DNA from: Sabellastarte sp. h YS-2021
Taxonomy: Eukaryota > Annelida > Polychaeta > Sabellida > Sabellidae
Assembly: GCA_964017235.1 (NCBI GenBank)
Contig: OZ024929.1
Location: 29,633,464 to 29,697,463 of the forward strand
Direction: 5' to 3'
DNA: 64,000 bases
The notes below the pieces were generated by a model. It worked only from the letters and a program-made list of their open reading frames with translations. It was not told the DNA's origin and searched no databases. Made by a program: the position numbers and the translations under genes. Below, piece by piece: positions 54,910 to 64,000 of the stretch (its first letter is position 1; the number at the start of each line of letters is the position of its first letter).

Positions 54910-56525
54910 GTACCAGTTTTAGCCAGAAGAAAACTTCCCTTCATCCCAGATTTGAAGACATTCACAAGAATTAATTTTCACTAATGATAACGTTTTACCT
55001 AAGAGATTAATTTAAATTTTTGCTTGCAATTAAGTTCAACTGTCTGAGCTCATAAGTTAGAATAGCTAAAACTAATGTGACGTGAAAATTCCCACCTGTA
55101 CAGCGTGTATCTTTCGGAATTGTCCCGTAACTGGTAGTAAAAAGACACATGTTTACAAAAAATATACATACATACCTACATACATACAAGGCAGCGACCC
55201 CCCCCCACCCCTCTCATAAATGTTTTTTTTTCAAGGACACACAACTCAATAAGGCTTCAATGTTACACACGTCCTTTCTATACATGAAGACCTCTTCAAT
55301 CATTTATTGAGATGATACCAACGCTTTTACAGCAAATGATTACCAGTTATGGAAGAGTAGTGGGGCCACTCCAAACTATTTATTAATCTAATTATTTTAC
55401 CTCATTGACTTACCAAATATTATAAAGCATCTCTATCACCCTGTTATCTCAGTAATTCCTGATATTTGTCTTAATTAATTGACTTAGCCTTTACCATACC
55501 AAATAAGTTTCTTCCTTTCTCAACATATTCAGGAAAATATTCAGGCATAATAGATATTGGTCCTTGTATCAATCCCCAACCCCAGTTGGTTTAGTTAGTT
55601 GTACCATGAAAGATGAAGCAAAGGAATTTATTATCTAGAGACATTACTGCGACTGTGACATTGTTTTGCAAGAATGGTTTCCGACAGTCCCTGGTCAATC
55701 CTCTCCCTTACAAAAAGGGCCATCCAGAAACACTAATTATACTCATTAAAGTGACCAAATGTACTGGACATCCATTTTATCACAAAGCCACTAACCCTTT
55801 GTTCTATGCCTCAGTTGTCAAGATACACTTTTGACTTTTGATCACATTTGAACACACCTAATGACTGTAGATAGGTACTTCCAGCACAAATTAAAATCCA
55901 GACACATTTTAAATTGACCTAAGGGAAAATTGGGATCATGTCGGGGCAGATTTAAAATCTATCCAGCAACCAAAACTAATTTATTGCCTAAACAAATTTA
56001 AACACAAAACTTTATTATCGCATAAACAAATTCATAATGCATGTAAATCTAAACAAATTTTAAGATCTACCTACAGAAATTAAAATTATGATTTTCCCCA
56101 GGCAAATTTAAAATAACTTGTTATTGTAGCTAATTATTTAATTTCAACAGTTTTATTTAATGATTTTAAACATTAATTCTGAGTTCACATAGAGTTAAGT
56201 GTGTACTTATATTGTTTTTTAGATTTTACACACAATCTATAGGGAATTGCCCGTTTGATGAAATGAACTCACCCTTACTCATTCTGAAAAATTAGAATAA
56301 GTAATATAGCTATAAAATAAATTAGTGGAGCCTACTTACATAAGTTGGACAAATAATACATTAAGGCAGTGTACCTGGACAAGTTTTTTGAAGACTATGT
56401 CTAAGTGAACTTACTCAATTATGAGCACATTTATATGAGGTGGACAAAAAATGTCTTTATTATGCTTAAAATATGTTCTTATCTATGGTGAAAAAAGTTT
56501 CGCAAACTCTTACTACATTTTGTCT
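54910..56525. other. No recognisable gene
   Basis: AT-rich with a short C-run (55199-55211). A frame at 55613-55834 has no known motif. Nothing else supported. Confidence 0.6.
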
Positions 56526-57519
56526 TGATTATATATGTTACTGTCAATCTGTGACACCAGTCATTACGTGCAATTACTAAAAATTTCAGTCATTTCACGT
56601 AATGATTGAAATGACCAGTCATTACGTGTAATGGCTAAAACTTTCAGGCATTTTGTGTAGTGATTAAAATCTATGGTTCTTTTACACGGATTGATTGATC
56701 GAATTTCAGTCAGTCTATGCAATTGATTTGGAGTTGTTTTTTCCATCAAAACCTCTGTACCTGTTATCTGTTCTTTTGTTTTGATTAACTTTACTTTCTG
56801 AATGTATATTCTGGATTATTAAACCTTTTTTTGCTTTGATAATCTTTATTTCTGTACAGAGGTCACAATTGCATTGTAATGAGCATACATTGTGTTTTGC
56901 CAATACAATCAAATGGAAAAATGTTCTTTTTTTATTCTATGCATTTTATTAAAGGCTTTGTCCCAAACTCTTCTTTTCTTTTCAAATATAATGCAAAGGA
57001 GATTATATTGTTATGTTGAAAAAACACACAAAAATATTAAAAGTTTTAGTGATTTTTACATTAAATTACTGCTATATTATGCATTGTAACATTCAAATTT
57101 TAGTTTTTTCAAACAATAATCATATTTTTGTTACATAATATACAATCAATGTAAAACATGCAACCTGTAAATCTTATATTTATTTGGTATTTCTATGTTT
57201 TATGAAGACTTATCCTTCATGCTGCAGCTTGTCTTTTAATGCTTTTATCCTATTAACTAAAGACTTAGTTCTATTATGCTGGTTGTTTAAGGGAAGCTGG
57301 GATACATAAAGTCTTTGAAGTGAATCTTGTTCACAGCTGCTTGTCTAAATTGCAATGCAGCTCTTTTAATGTTGTTGTTATACCTCTCCACACATGGGGC
57401 CAAATTATCAAAGGTAGAGCTACTTTGATGGTGCAAGACGACAGAAACAGTTTAATCCATACTGTTAATAGATTTTAAAAAGCCTGAGTAAGATGATTTT
57501 GGAGCTGTAATTCAAGCCT

Positions 57520-57554
57520 GAGGCTGTGGGGTACGGGCATCTCTGATGCTATTT
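57520..57554 (+). repeat. Dispersed ~35-bp motif, copy 2
   Basis: GGCTGTGGGGTACGGGCATC then TCTGATGCTATTTTT; identical over this span to the copy at 63693-63728. Confidence 0.7.
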
Positions 57555-57682
57555 TTCACATTCTCTTATTAAATATTCATTTTTATTGCGTTAACCTTCT
57601 GGGTATAAATAACCCCCAAGCTGTGCTGTGCATTATATTCTTCAGTTACACATATATGATACATGGACGTTTAAATCCTGTG

Positions 57683-58098
57683 ATGGATCAGTCTAATGGA
57701 GATCAATTTAAAGCAGAACTTTTCAGAAAACATGATCCATGTAAAAAGGTTTTGATACCAAAGGACCAGTACAATATGATACAGGATCTGAAAGTTACTG
57801 CAAGTAACAATCGATTTATTTATTTAGGGTTTTACGTTGCTTTCAACACTGTACAGGTCATACGGCGACGGGTAGTTGGAAGGGCAGAGGAAACCAGTAC
57901 ATAGAGTTTGTTAGGGTTCTGTACTGTAAACTGCCGACCAACGGCAAGCAACTACCAGCTTTCCCACTTGAGGCCATGACGGGGATCGAACCCCAGCCTC
58001 AGAGGTGGGAGGAGAGAGTGTGACCACTCTGCCACCGTGGCCCCCTAAGTAACAATCGAGCCAAAAGTAGGCATAGATACTACTTGTTGTCAAAGTAA
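57683..58098 (+). pseudogene. N-terminal relic of a KRBA2/Ginger-like integrase protein, split by SINE
   Basis: MDQSNGDQFKAELFRKHDPC then KKVLIPKDQYNMIQDLK and ASNNR are open up to the SINE at 57815. After it, a duplicated target leads into AKSRHRYYLLSK, then a stop. KRBA2-like proteins begin with a similar K-K-x-L-x-P-K-x-x-Y-x-x-I ... (R/Q)-Y-Y-L-L block. It lies in palindrome-array element 3. Resemblance is from memory and the fragment is short. Confidence 0.45.
57815..58046 (-). mobile_element. tRNA-derived SINE with 13-bp duplication
   Basis: Minus: GGGGGCCACGGTGGCAGAGT head, GGGGTTCGATCCCCGTC B box, body AAAGCTGGTAGTTGCTTGCC, tail GTTGAAAGCAACGTAAAACC and (TAAA)n. Flanked by AAGTAACAATCGA at 57802-57814 and 58047-58059. 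Confidence 0.9.
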
Positions 58099-58606
58099 TT
58101 AGTCAAGATCTCCTCACAGGAATAAATGTCACAACAGCTTATTATGTAAAAACAAATAAGAATACAAAGACATAAAAATCAATTTTGGAATATTGTGGAG
58201 TATTGTGCTTATATCTATGATAGTATTTTTATTGACCCTTAATTAGAATAGTACATCACATATATTATATAGTTACTGATATACACCTATTTCAATGTTT
58301 TATGGATTTAAATAATCGTTTGTTATAAATATAATGTTCAGATATATGTATTGTTATCTAATTGTCAAATGGTCCATAGGTTGTTTAGTCATTACGCATA
58401 ATGACTGGTTTCACAGATTGACTGTAACATATGTACTTAAACATTCTTATCTAAATGGTCCATTCACACTGGCCCATGTGGTTGTATCACCATGTAAAGG
58501 AATTTTCCTTAACAACTTTATTGTTTCGTAAATGGACCTTGTATATGGGTAATGCACATTAAATAATGACATGATCTTAAAATAAATATACCTCAACCTT
58601 CTTCAC

Positions 58607-58815
58607 TTCCACCTCTGAGGCTGGGGTTCGGTTCCCGGAACGGCCTCAAGTGGGAAAGCTGGTAGTTGCTTGCCGTTGGTCGGCAGTTTACAGTACAGAA
58701 CCTTGACCAAATGTATGTGCTGGTTTCCTCTGCCGTTCCAACTACCTGTCATGATATGACCTGTACAGTGTTGAAAGCGATGTAAAACCCCAAATATATA
58801 AATAAATAAGTAAAA
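58607..58815 (+). mobile_element. 5'-truncated SINE with 9-bp duplication
   Basis: Begins inside the head (CCACCTCTGAGGCTGGGGTT), with B box GGGGTTCGGTTCCC, and ends GATGTAAAACCCCAAATATA plus (AATA)n. Flanked by CTTCTTCAC at 58598-58606 and 58816-58824. Same family as 57815-58046. Confidence 0.8.
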
Positions 58816-58829
58816 CTTCTTCACCCTCT

Positions 58830-59687
58830 GGTGTGCACATTTTAGTTTAGCACATGAGAAGTTGTGTCAGTTTTTTTATTCATTTTGAAAAAAAGCTCTC
58901 ACATCCTGAAAATGCTTTCAGTGTTGTGTCGAACAGGTCCCACCCGAATATGAATCCCAACTGATTAAACTTTTTCTATGCTATCAAAACACACAAAAAA
59001 CTGAGATAGCAAGAAATAAGCCTCAACGAGATTATTATGGAGCCAGGTGATCTAGGCATAACTGTATGTTTTTTTATGGCTATGTCTTTTTTACCCTTTT
59101 GCATTTAATCTGGGATATCCCACTGCAATATTATTTCTAATGTGTGTGCAGTTTGGCCAGCTTTATACTTTGTATTTCACCTTAATTTACTATTAACTTT
59201 AAGTGTACAACGTTATATTTGTAACCCATTACTAGAGTACAGCAAAAAAAAAATATTCTGTACCGGGTAATAGTATATGAGTAAAGGATTGTGAATGGAT
59301 CATTAGCAATTTTGTAAGTTACAATAATACACACTGCAATGCCTGTCACTGTGCTTCTCTTTCTGTCATGTTTAGTGACTACCATTTGACAATTTTTAAA
59401 ATCAATCTAGTAACTGGACCAAAGATTTTTTGTAGGGTGACCCTACTACTCCTCCGTAATTCATGTATGCGAAGAGCCATTGTCGGTACATCGCTCCCAT
59501 ATTTCACGACCTAATATTCTGTGACAGTGTTTTTTTCTGTCAGGGTGTCTGTGTCCCGTGAAATTAGTTACCGTTAAACCTGCTTCACTTCATCCAAGTG
59601 TTTGCACATATGTGTGGAATCATATAGTAACTATATGTGTAAGCTGTGTGGTTTGTTTTCATTTACACAAATATATCTGGTGTGGAT
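58830..59687. other. Upstream region of the GT8 exon
   Basis: No other gene. TTTTTTTCTGTCAG at 59531-59544 looks like a 3' splice acceptor, so a 5' untranslated exon boundary could be there. An in-frame upstream ATG at 59646 adds 14 residues (MWFVFIYTNISGVD) but the ATG at 59688 gives a more typical type II membrane start. Confidence 0.4.
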
Positions 59688-60367
59688 ATGTTGCCTCAAA
59701 AGGAAAAGCGGCTGATCAGTCTGGGGGTGCTAATGGTTGGCTGTGCTGTGGTGTTTTTTTCATACAAAAGTCTAGTTGCCGTGGATAATAATGGAGGAAA
59801 GGCGGAAAAGGCTGCTTACGAAAGGTCAGTTCAAGATGCGGTTGACCAGATGAACAAAGGGTACATCGGGCAACAACGTACCGAAGTGGTGTTTAAAGGT
59901 ACAGTTCCAAGGACGCCAAATTCTGAAGACACTATGCATCTCGCCTTCATTGTTTTTGGGAAACCGGGTGTTTCCGATGCCTACACATTGATCCGTTCTT
60001 TGACAATCTTGACCCAGGGTCATTTGAACTTCCACATCTTCTCTCCAGACAAATCTGGGGAAGTAGTAGAGCAGAAGGTGAAAACCTGGAATAAGCAATA
60101 CCAAGATCAAGTGACCATCACCAAGTATGCCACTGAATGTCCAGTGTGGACCAAAAAGTCGGTTAACCTTCCCAAAGCCTATAGGAACACGGGGGCAAAA
60201 ATCTGTGCATACGAGACCATGTTCAACTCCAATATCCGGACTGTGACAGAAAAGGTTATTTACATGGATATCGATATTATAGCACTGGATGATTTCAAGA
60301 ATCTATGGAGCCAGTTTCACAGGTTCAACAGTACCCAGCTCATGGGATCCATCCGGGCAGATATCAG
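59688..60367 (+). CDS. GT8 glycosyltransferase (glucoside xylosyltransferase-like), first coding exon
   Basis: From ATG 59688 the frame reads a short basic N-terminus (MLPQKEKRL), one membrane segment (ISLGVLMVGCAVVFFSYKSL), a stem, then the catalytic fold start (MHLAFIVFGK), LNFHIFSPD, and KVIYMDIDIIALDDFKNLWS followed by FNSTQLMGSI. The D-I-D motif is the GT8 metal and nucleotide-sugar site; the order of blocks and FNSTQ fit GXYLT proteins, which add xylose to O-glucose on Notch EGF repeats in the Golgi. The open frame continues to 60389, but the usual A-P-E-H block is missing, so the exon probably ends near 60367 (CAG|GTTGGT donor). The remaining exons are outside the window. It is intact as far as seen and the only clear host gene here. 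Confidence 0.8.
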
Positions 60368-60416
60368 GTTGGTTGATGATCATTGTTAGATTCGTTACAT
60401 TAAATTCAATCTGCAT

Positions 60417-61040
60417 TTTACCCCACAGTGCTTAAGGGCTGTCCTGGTATTGTTTTCACCCATGGTGTCCGGATGGGCAGGCGGGCGGCGGGAAAAAGTT
60501 TGTCCGGGCTGTATCGCAGAAACCGTAAGGTGTAGGAAGTTGATACTTAGTAGGGACATTGGTTAGGGGGTGCAGGTGTGCAATGTCACGGTGTGATCTT
60601 TATTTGACCTTGTTGCAGTGACTTTGACCTATAAAATCTTGTCCGGACTATATCTCAGAAACTGTAAGGTGTAGGAAGTTGATATTTCGCAAGGACATTA
60701 GTTAGGGCTTGTAGGTGTGCAACAACATGATGTGACCTTGATTTGACCTTGGCGTAGTGACCTTGACCTGTAGAAATCTTCTCCGGGCTATATCTCGGAA
60801 ACCATAAGGTGTAGGAAGTTGTTACTTGGTAGAGACATTGGTTGGGGGGTATAGGTGTGCAATGTCATGGTGTAACCTTGATTTGATCTTTGACCTTGCT
60901 GTAGTGACCTTGACCAATAAAATCTTTTTGGGGCTATATCTCGGAAACTGTAAGGCGTAGGAAGTTGATACTTGGTTGGGACATTGGTTGGGGGCTGTAG
61001 GTGTGCAACGTGATGGTGTGACCTTGATTTGACCTTTGAC
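60417..61040 (+). repeat. Hairpin-led 'ggtgtgaccttgatttgacc' satellite
   Basis: Starts with hairpin ACCCCACAGTGCTTAAGGGC (60419), CCATGGTGTCCGGATGGGCA and GGCGGGCGG, then four ~140-bp units with TATATCTCGGAAACCGTAAG, GTGTAGGAAGTTGATACTTG and GTGACCTTGACCTATAAAAT. Inverse orientation of 10149-10718. It lies in the presumed GT8 intron and resumes at 62561-62592 and 63082-63310. Confidence 0.8.
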
Positions 61041-61414
61041 TAGGGCTGCGAACGAGTACTCGAGCCTCGGTGTACGAGGCGGTCTTGGCTTGTACTCGAG
61101 TCCATTTTAAAAACTCGGTTACTTGCGAGGTATTGTATTATCGCCCACGTATTCAAACGCTTGTGTAAAATATGCTACATTTCAGCATTTCCATCACATA
61201 ATATCAATTAAAGTTGTTATTTTCGCTTGAAAACATACAATTTACTCCATATTCTATAATATATGGTCAAATAGAAGACGTTTTTCTTCAAAAGTTTTGT
61301 TTACGGAACCGACTATTTGTTTACAGAAGCCTTCTAATGGTAGGTACTAAATCTCGCGGTTACTCGAATTCGGGCCGGTTATCAGAGGGTGAGTACTCTA
61401 TGCCATTTTTCAGC
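60962..61414 (+). repeat. 453-bp tandem duplication, first copy
   Basis: AAGTTGATACTTGGTTGGGA ... ATGCCATTTTTCAGCA is repeated at once from 61415. It includes the last satellite unit and the left 374 bp of hAT element 1 (61041-61414). The second copy is interrupted by hAT element 2. Outside that insertion the copies differ at only about four positions. Confidence 0.85.
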
Positions 61415-61597
61415 AAGTTGATACTTGGTTGGGACATTGGTTGGGGGCTGTAGGTGTGCAACGTGATGGTGTGACCTTGATTTGACCTTTGACTAGGGCT
61501 GCGAACGAGTACTCGAGCCTCGGTGTACGAGGCGGTCTTGGCTTGTACTCGAGTCCATTTTAAAAACTCGGTTACTTGCGAGGTATTGTATTATCGC

Positions 61598-62266
61598 TAC
61601 TGCTTCCCTGCATAAGTTGGCCGCGGGTCGTAAGTTGGCCACCATCATCATATTTTGAAATTTCTATAAATCTAAAGGCCTGTATCATTCTTGAATGGTC
61701 TATTATAATAAGATTTATTATAACTACCAATTTTAAAACCTGTGCAACCACACATTTGTCTGTTTGATACATTTAAATGAGTGGTGGCCAACTTACGACC
61801 CGCGGCCAACTTATGCAGGGAAGCAGTAGAGCTGTAATCAACAGTGATTTCTGTAGATCGACACTCGCTTGTTAGATGCGAGTTGAACTCGAGTTGAACT
61901 CGAGTAAATGACACAAATATAAATAAAATAATAATGTCCAAATATTGTCATCAAGGGATCCGCCATTGACGTATTTAGCACCATTTTATTGCAAGGAAGT
62001 ATATTCTGTTGCCGGTTAAATTGTACAGGTATGTATGAGCACATTATGGAACATCCACGTAAATAAGGAAATAAAAAACGGCCATTGCTCATTGAATTTT
62101 TTGTCTTTATGGTTAGATAAATTGTAAAAGTGCTGGTTTTATAACAAGACTAGTATATCCTAATTTATTTCTTAAAAACTCGAGTTTAAATTACGTAAAT
62201 CGATGTCATCCCAAATATCGCCCACCGAGTTACGACTCGAGTTTCGGTCAACTCGTTACAGCACTA
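61598..62266. mobile_element. hAT element 2 inserted in hAT element 1
   Basis: Ends TA(MITE)GAGCTGTAA and TTACAGCACTA; ATTATCGC flanks it at 61590-61597 and 62267-62274. The first duplicate copy shows the empty site (TGTATTATCGCCCACG near 61139). About 440 bp without the MITE. Non-coding. Confidence 0.85.
61600..61826. mobile_element. 227-bp MITE, copy 2, inside hAT element 2
   Basis: CTGCTTCCCTGCATAAGTTG termini, about 46 bp, flanked by TA at 61598-61599 and 61827-61828; it landed in the TA of the hAT element's own TAGAGCTG end. Nearly identical to 29178-29404. Confidence 0.9.
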
Positions 62267-62592
62267 ATTATCGCCCACGTATTCAAACGCTTGTGTAAAA
62301 TATGCTACATTTCAGCATTTCCGTCACATAATATCAATTAAAGTTGTTATTTTCGCTTGAAAACATACAATTTACTCCATATTCTATAATATATGGTCAA
62401 ATAGAAGACGTTTTTCTTCAAAAGTTTTGTTTACGGAACCGACTATTTGTTTACAGAAGCCTTCTAATGGTAGGTACTAAATCTCGCGGTTACTTGAATT
62501 CGGGCCGGTTATCAGAGGGCGAGTACTCGATGCCATTTTTCAGCACCCGTCACAGCCCTACCTTTGACCTTGCTGTAGTGACCTTGACCTTA

Positions 62593-63079
62593 GACCGAGT
62601 TTCTGTCCCATCGCCAATTGCTTTTGATATACTGATGGACACAATGGCGAGGGACAGAGCTCACATGTACTTGTTTTCTGTGTAAATTTTGAACGGCATA
62701 TTTGTACACATATTACAAGAAGTATAAAGTGTTATTTGGTTTCTTTAAGGTCTGTATATGTGCCGTTCACCTATATTTTATGCCAATCAAACTGGCATGT
62801 ATATATTTCAACCAATTTTCAAAATGTAAACAAACCTTCAACATAACATAGTTATCTACAAAATAAATTCCTGGCTTCCAAAAGCAGTTTAATTTAATGG
62901 CATATGAATTGTAAACTGGATACAGCTATAATAGACATTACAAGGAGTTTTGAAAGTGAATACAATAGTTCCCCAAAGTTTGAGATTTACACAGAAAACA
63001 AGTACATGTGAGCTTTGTCCCTCGCCATTGTGTCCATCAGTATATCAATAGCAATTGGCGACGGGACAGAAACTCGGTC
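62593..63079. mobile_element. 487-bp TA-flanked MITE with ~100-bp inverted ends
   Basis: GACCGAGTTTCTGTCCCATC at 62593 is inverted at 63060-63079; about 100 bp pair with four or five mismatches, including CAATGGCGAGGGACA. TA at 62591-62592 and 63080-63081. It interrupts the satellite inside CTTGACCT. Tc1/mariner-type by TA target. No gene. Confidence 0.85.
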
Positions 63080-63081
63080 TA

Positions 63082-63310
63082 CCTTGACCTAAAAATCTTT
63101 TTCGGGCTATATCTTGGAAACTGTAAGGTGTAGGAAGTTTATATTTGGTAGGGGCATTGGTTGGTTGTTGTAGGTGTGAATCATTATGGTGTGACCTTGA
63201 TTTGAACTTTGACCTTGCTGTAGTGACCTTGACCTATAAAATCTTGCCCGGGCTATGTAGAAGGTTGACACTTGGTAGGAATATTGGTTAGGGGGTGCAG
63301 GTGTGCGTGC
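63082..63310 (+). repeat. Continuation of the 60417 satellite
   Basis: CCTTGACCTAAAAATC, TATATCTTGGAAACTGTAAG, GTGTGACCTTGATTTGAAC and a final partial unit to GGGGGTGCAGGTGTGC. Confidence 0.8.
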
Positions 63311-64000
63311 TTTAACTTTGGCTCTATCAAAGTGTGTTCACCTGCAAGATTTGAGACATGTTTCTCTTATGACAAAGATATATAGATTGCTGCAACTGAT
63401 TAGTTTATCTACTTTTGTATAATTGTGCTATTTCCATGGACAGCTATATTCCAATTAATAAAATTTACAGCTTTGTAATTTTTAGTTTACTGATTAATGC
63501 TGTCATCTTGCCATTGAAATATCTTGATTTAATACTTTATCTTTACATACATTTTCTTTCTTTTAAATGTTATTTTTTCTACTTGAACATTATATGTAGC
63601 TTTATATAACTGACACTGCTCTGAAAGTATCCAGATCTTTGTACTGTTTCACTACTTCTATATTTCATGGTGTTGAACACTTTTTTTGCCAGGCTGTGGG
63701 GTACGGGCATCTCTGATGCTATTTTTACAACCTTAATATGTGTGATGAATAGCTGCTTATTGGAGGTGTCATCATCAAGAGTTGTTTATAACGTCTAAGT
63801 GAAAAAAGTAATGTTACTGTGTTTCACTCTTTACCCAGGTAATACTCCAATCTCTGTATAGCAAAACCTGATATCTTAATCATATTCTCAGATGAAATTT
63901 GGGGGATATATACTGGATTCACATCTGTTGTCCCGCCATGAAATTTCTTGGCATACGCAAAAACTTATAAAGTGATCAACCTTTTCTTTTACAATTTGGT
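63311..64000. other. No recognisable gene; third copy of dispersed motif
   Basis: AT-rich, presumed intron. The dispersed motif GGCTGTGGGGTACGGGCATC is at 63693-63728 on plus. TTTCACTCTTTACCCAG at 63823 could be a splice acceptor, but the following frame shows no GT8 block. Confidence 0.5.

Larger units (their letters stand above)
56530..58435. mobile_element. Palindrome-array foldback element 3
   Basis: Left TATATATGTTACTGTCAATC, then TGTGACACCAGTCATTACG is inverted at 58388-58435 (right end, reversed: TACATATGTTACAGTCAATC). Left palindromic units are CAGTCATTACGTGTAATGGC and variants (four, 56560-56660); the right has GTCATTACGCATAATGAC. Inside lie a 3-site dispersed motif (57520), a KRBA2/Ginger-like N-terminal relic (57683-57814) and a later SINE (57815-58046). 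Confidence 0.7.
61494..62560. mobile_element. hAT element 1 with perfect 8-bp duplication
   Basis: Ends TAGGGCTGCGAACG and TCACAGCCCTA; CCTTTGAC flanks it at 61486-61493 and 62561-62568. The duplicated left copy at 61041 also has CCTTTGAC before it (61033-61040). Non-coding; the 79- and 113-codon frames in its two copies (61214, 62344) are the same sequence and show no known motif. Rich in ACTCGAG words. Confidence 0.85.

Noticed and set aside
57190..57420. Possible minus-strand coding relic (FDNLAPCVERYNNNIKRA)
   Set aside because: It reads plausibly for about 40 residues but I could not connect it to a family, and stops follow on both sides.
61214..62685. Two related frames beginning MLFSLENIQFTPYSIIYGQI
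   Set aside because: They are the two duplicated copies of a non-coding hAT interior; the second runs on into satellite DNA.

Overview
The window looks like AT-rich intergenic and intronic DNA from an invertebrate animal genome, most likely a mollusc and perhaps a bivalve. This is inferred from repeat types: tRNA-headed SINEs with internal pol III boxes, hairpin-ended Helitron/HINE ('pearl')-like elements carrying 130-170 bp tandem arrays, DIRS-type tyrosine-recombinase retroelements, and hAT, Tc1/mariner, Tigger and Harbinger relics. There are no bacterial operons, rRNA genes or CRISPR arrays. One convincing host coding exon was found: the first coding exon of a GT8 glycosyltransferase resembling glucoside xylosyltransferase (59688 to about 60367, + strand). 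Its presumed intron runs to the window end and is packed with nested transposons.

Layout. 1-1271 (-): open Gag-like ORF1 of a DIRS-like retroelement, cut by the window edge. 1745-3528 (+): broken Gag followed by a broken TatD-family nuclease. 4552-10720: hairpin-ended repeat-array elements and a 3.6 kb element with CAGGCATCCCAG termini. 10837-25132: one Tigger/pogo transposon swollen to 14.3 kb by insertions nested up to five levels deep, including a degenerate 5.8 kb DIRS element with inverted terminal repeats. 25359-31240: abutting TA-flanked foldback elements, a LINE relic, an hAT element with a perfect 8-bp duplication and a 227-bp MITE. 32706-33420 (-): dead integrase. 36635-37676, 39652-41389 and 56530-58435: three foldback elements with subterminal arrays of perfect or near-perfect palindromes. 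38740-39211: Harbinger relic. 41830-44650: non-LTR retrotransposon with an internal deletion. 45131-54905: SINEs, MITEs and satellites. 59688-60367: GT8 exon. 60417-63310: satellite array split by a 453-bp tandem duplication, two hAT elements and two MITEs.

The most interesting candidate system is the palindrome-array foldback group. The three elements share a terminal motif close to T(G/A)(T/C)ATATGTTR. Each carries a different palindromic iteron at its ends, and some paired base changes keep the palindrome. Two of them enclose pieces of what looks like one integrase-type protein family (KRBA2/Ginger-like): an N-terminal part in the third element and a C-terminal Cys/His region in the second. 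An integrase core relic of the same apparent family lies at 32706-33420. This suggests, but does not prove, that they derive from an integrase-encoding cut-and-paste transposon. Several nestings give a clear relative order of insertion because target-site duplications or empty-site copies are visible inside the window.
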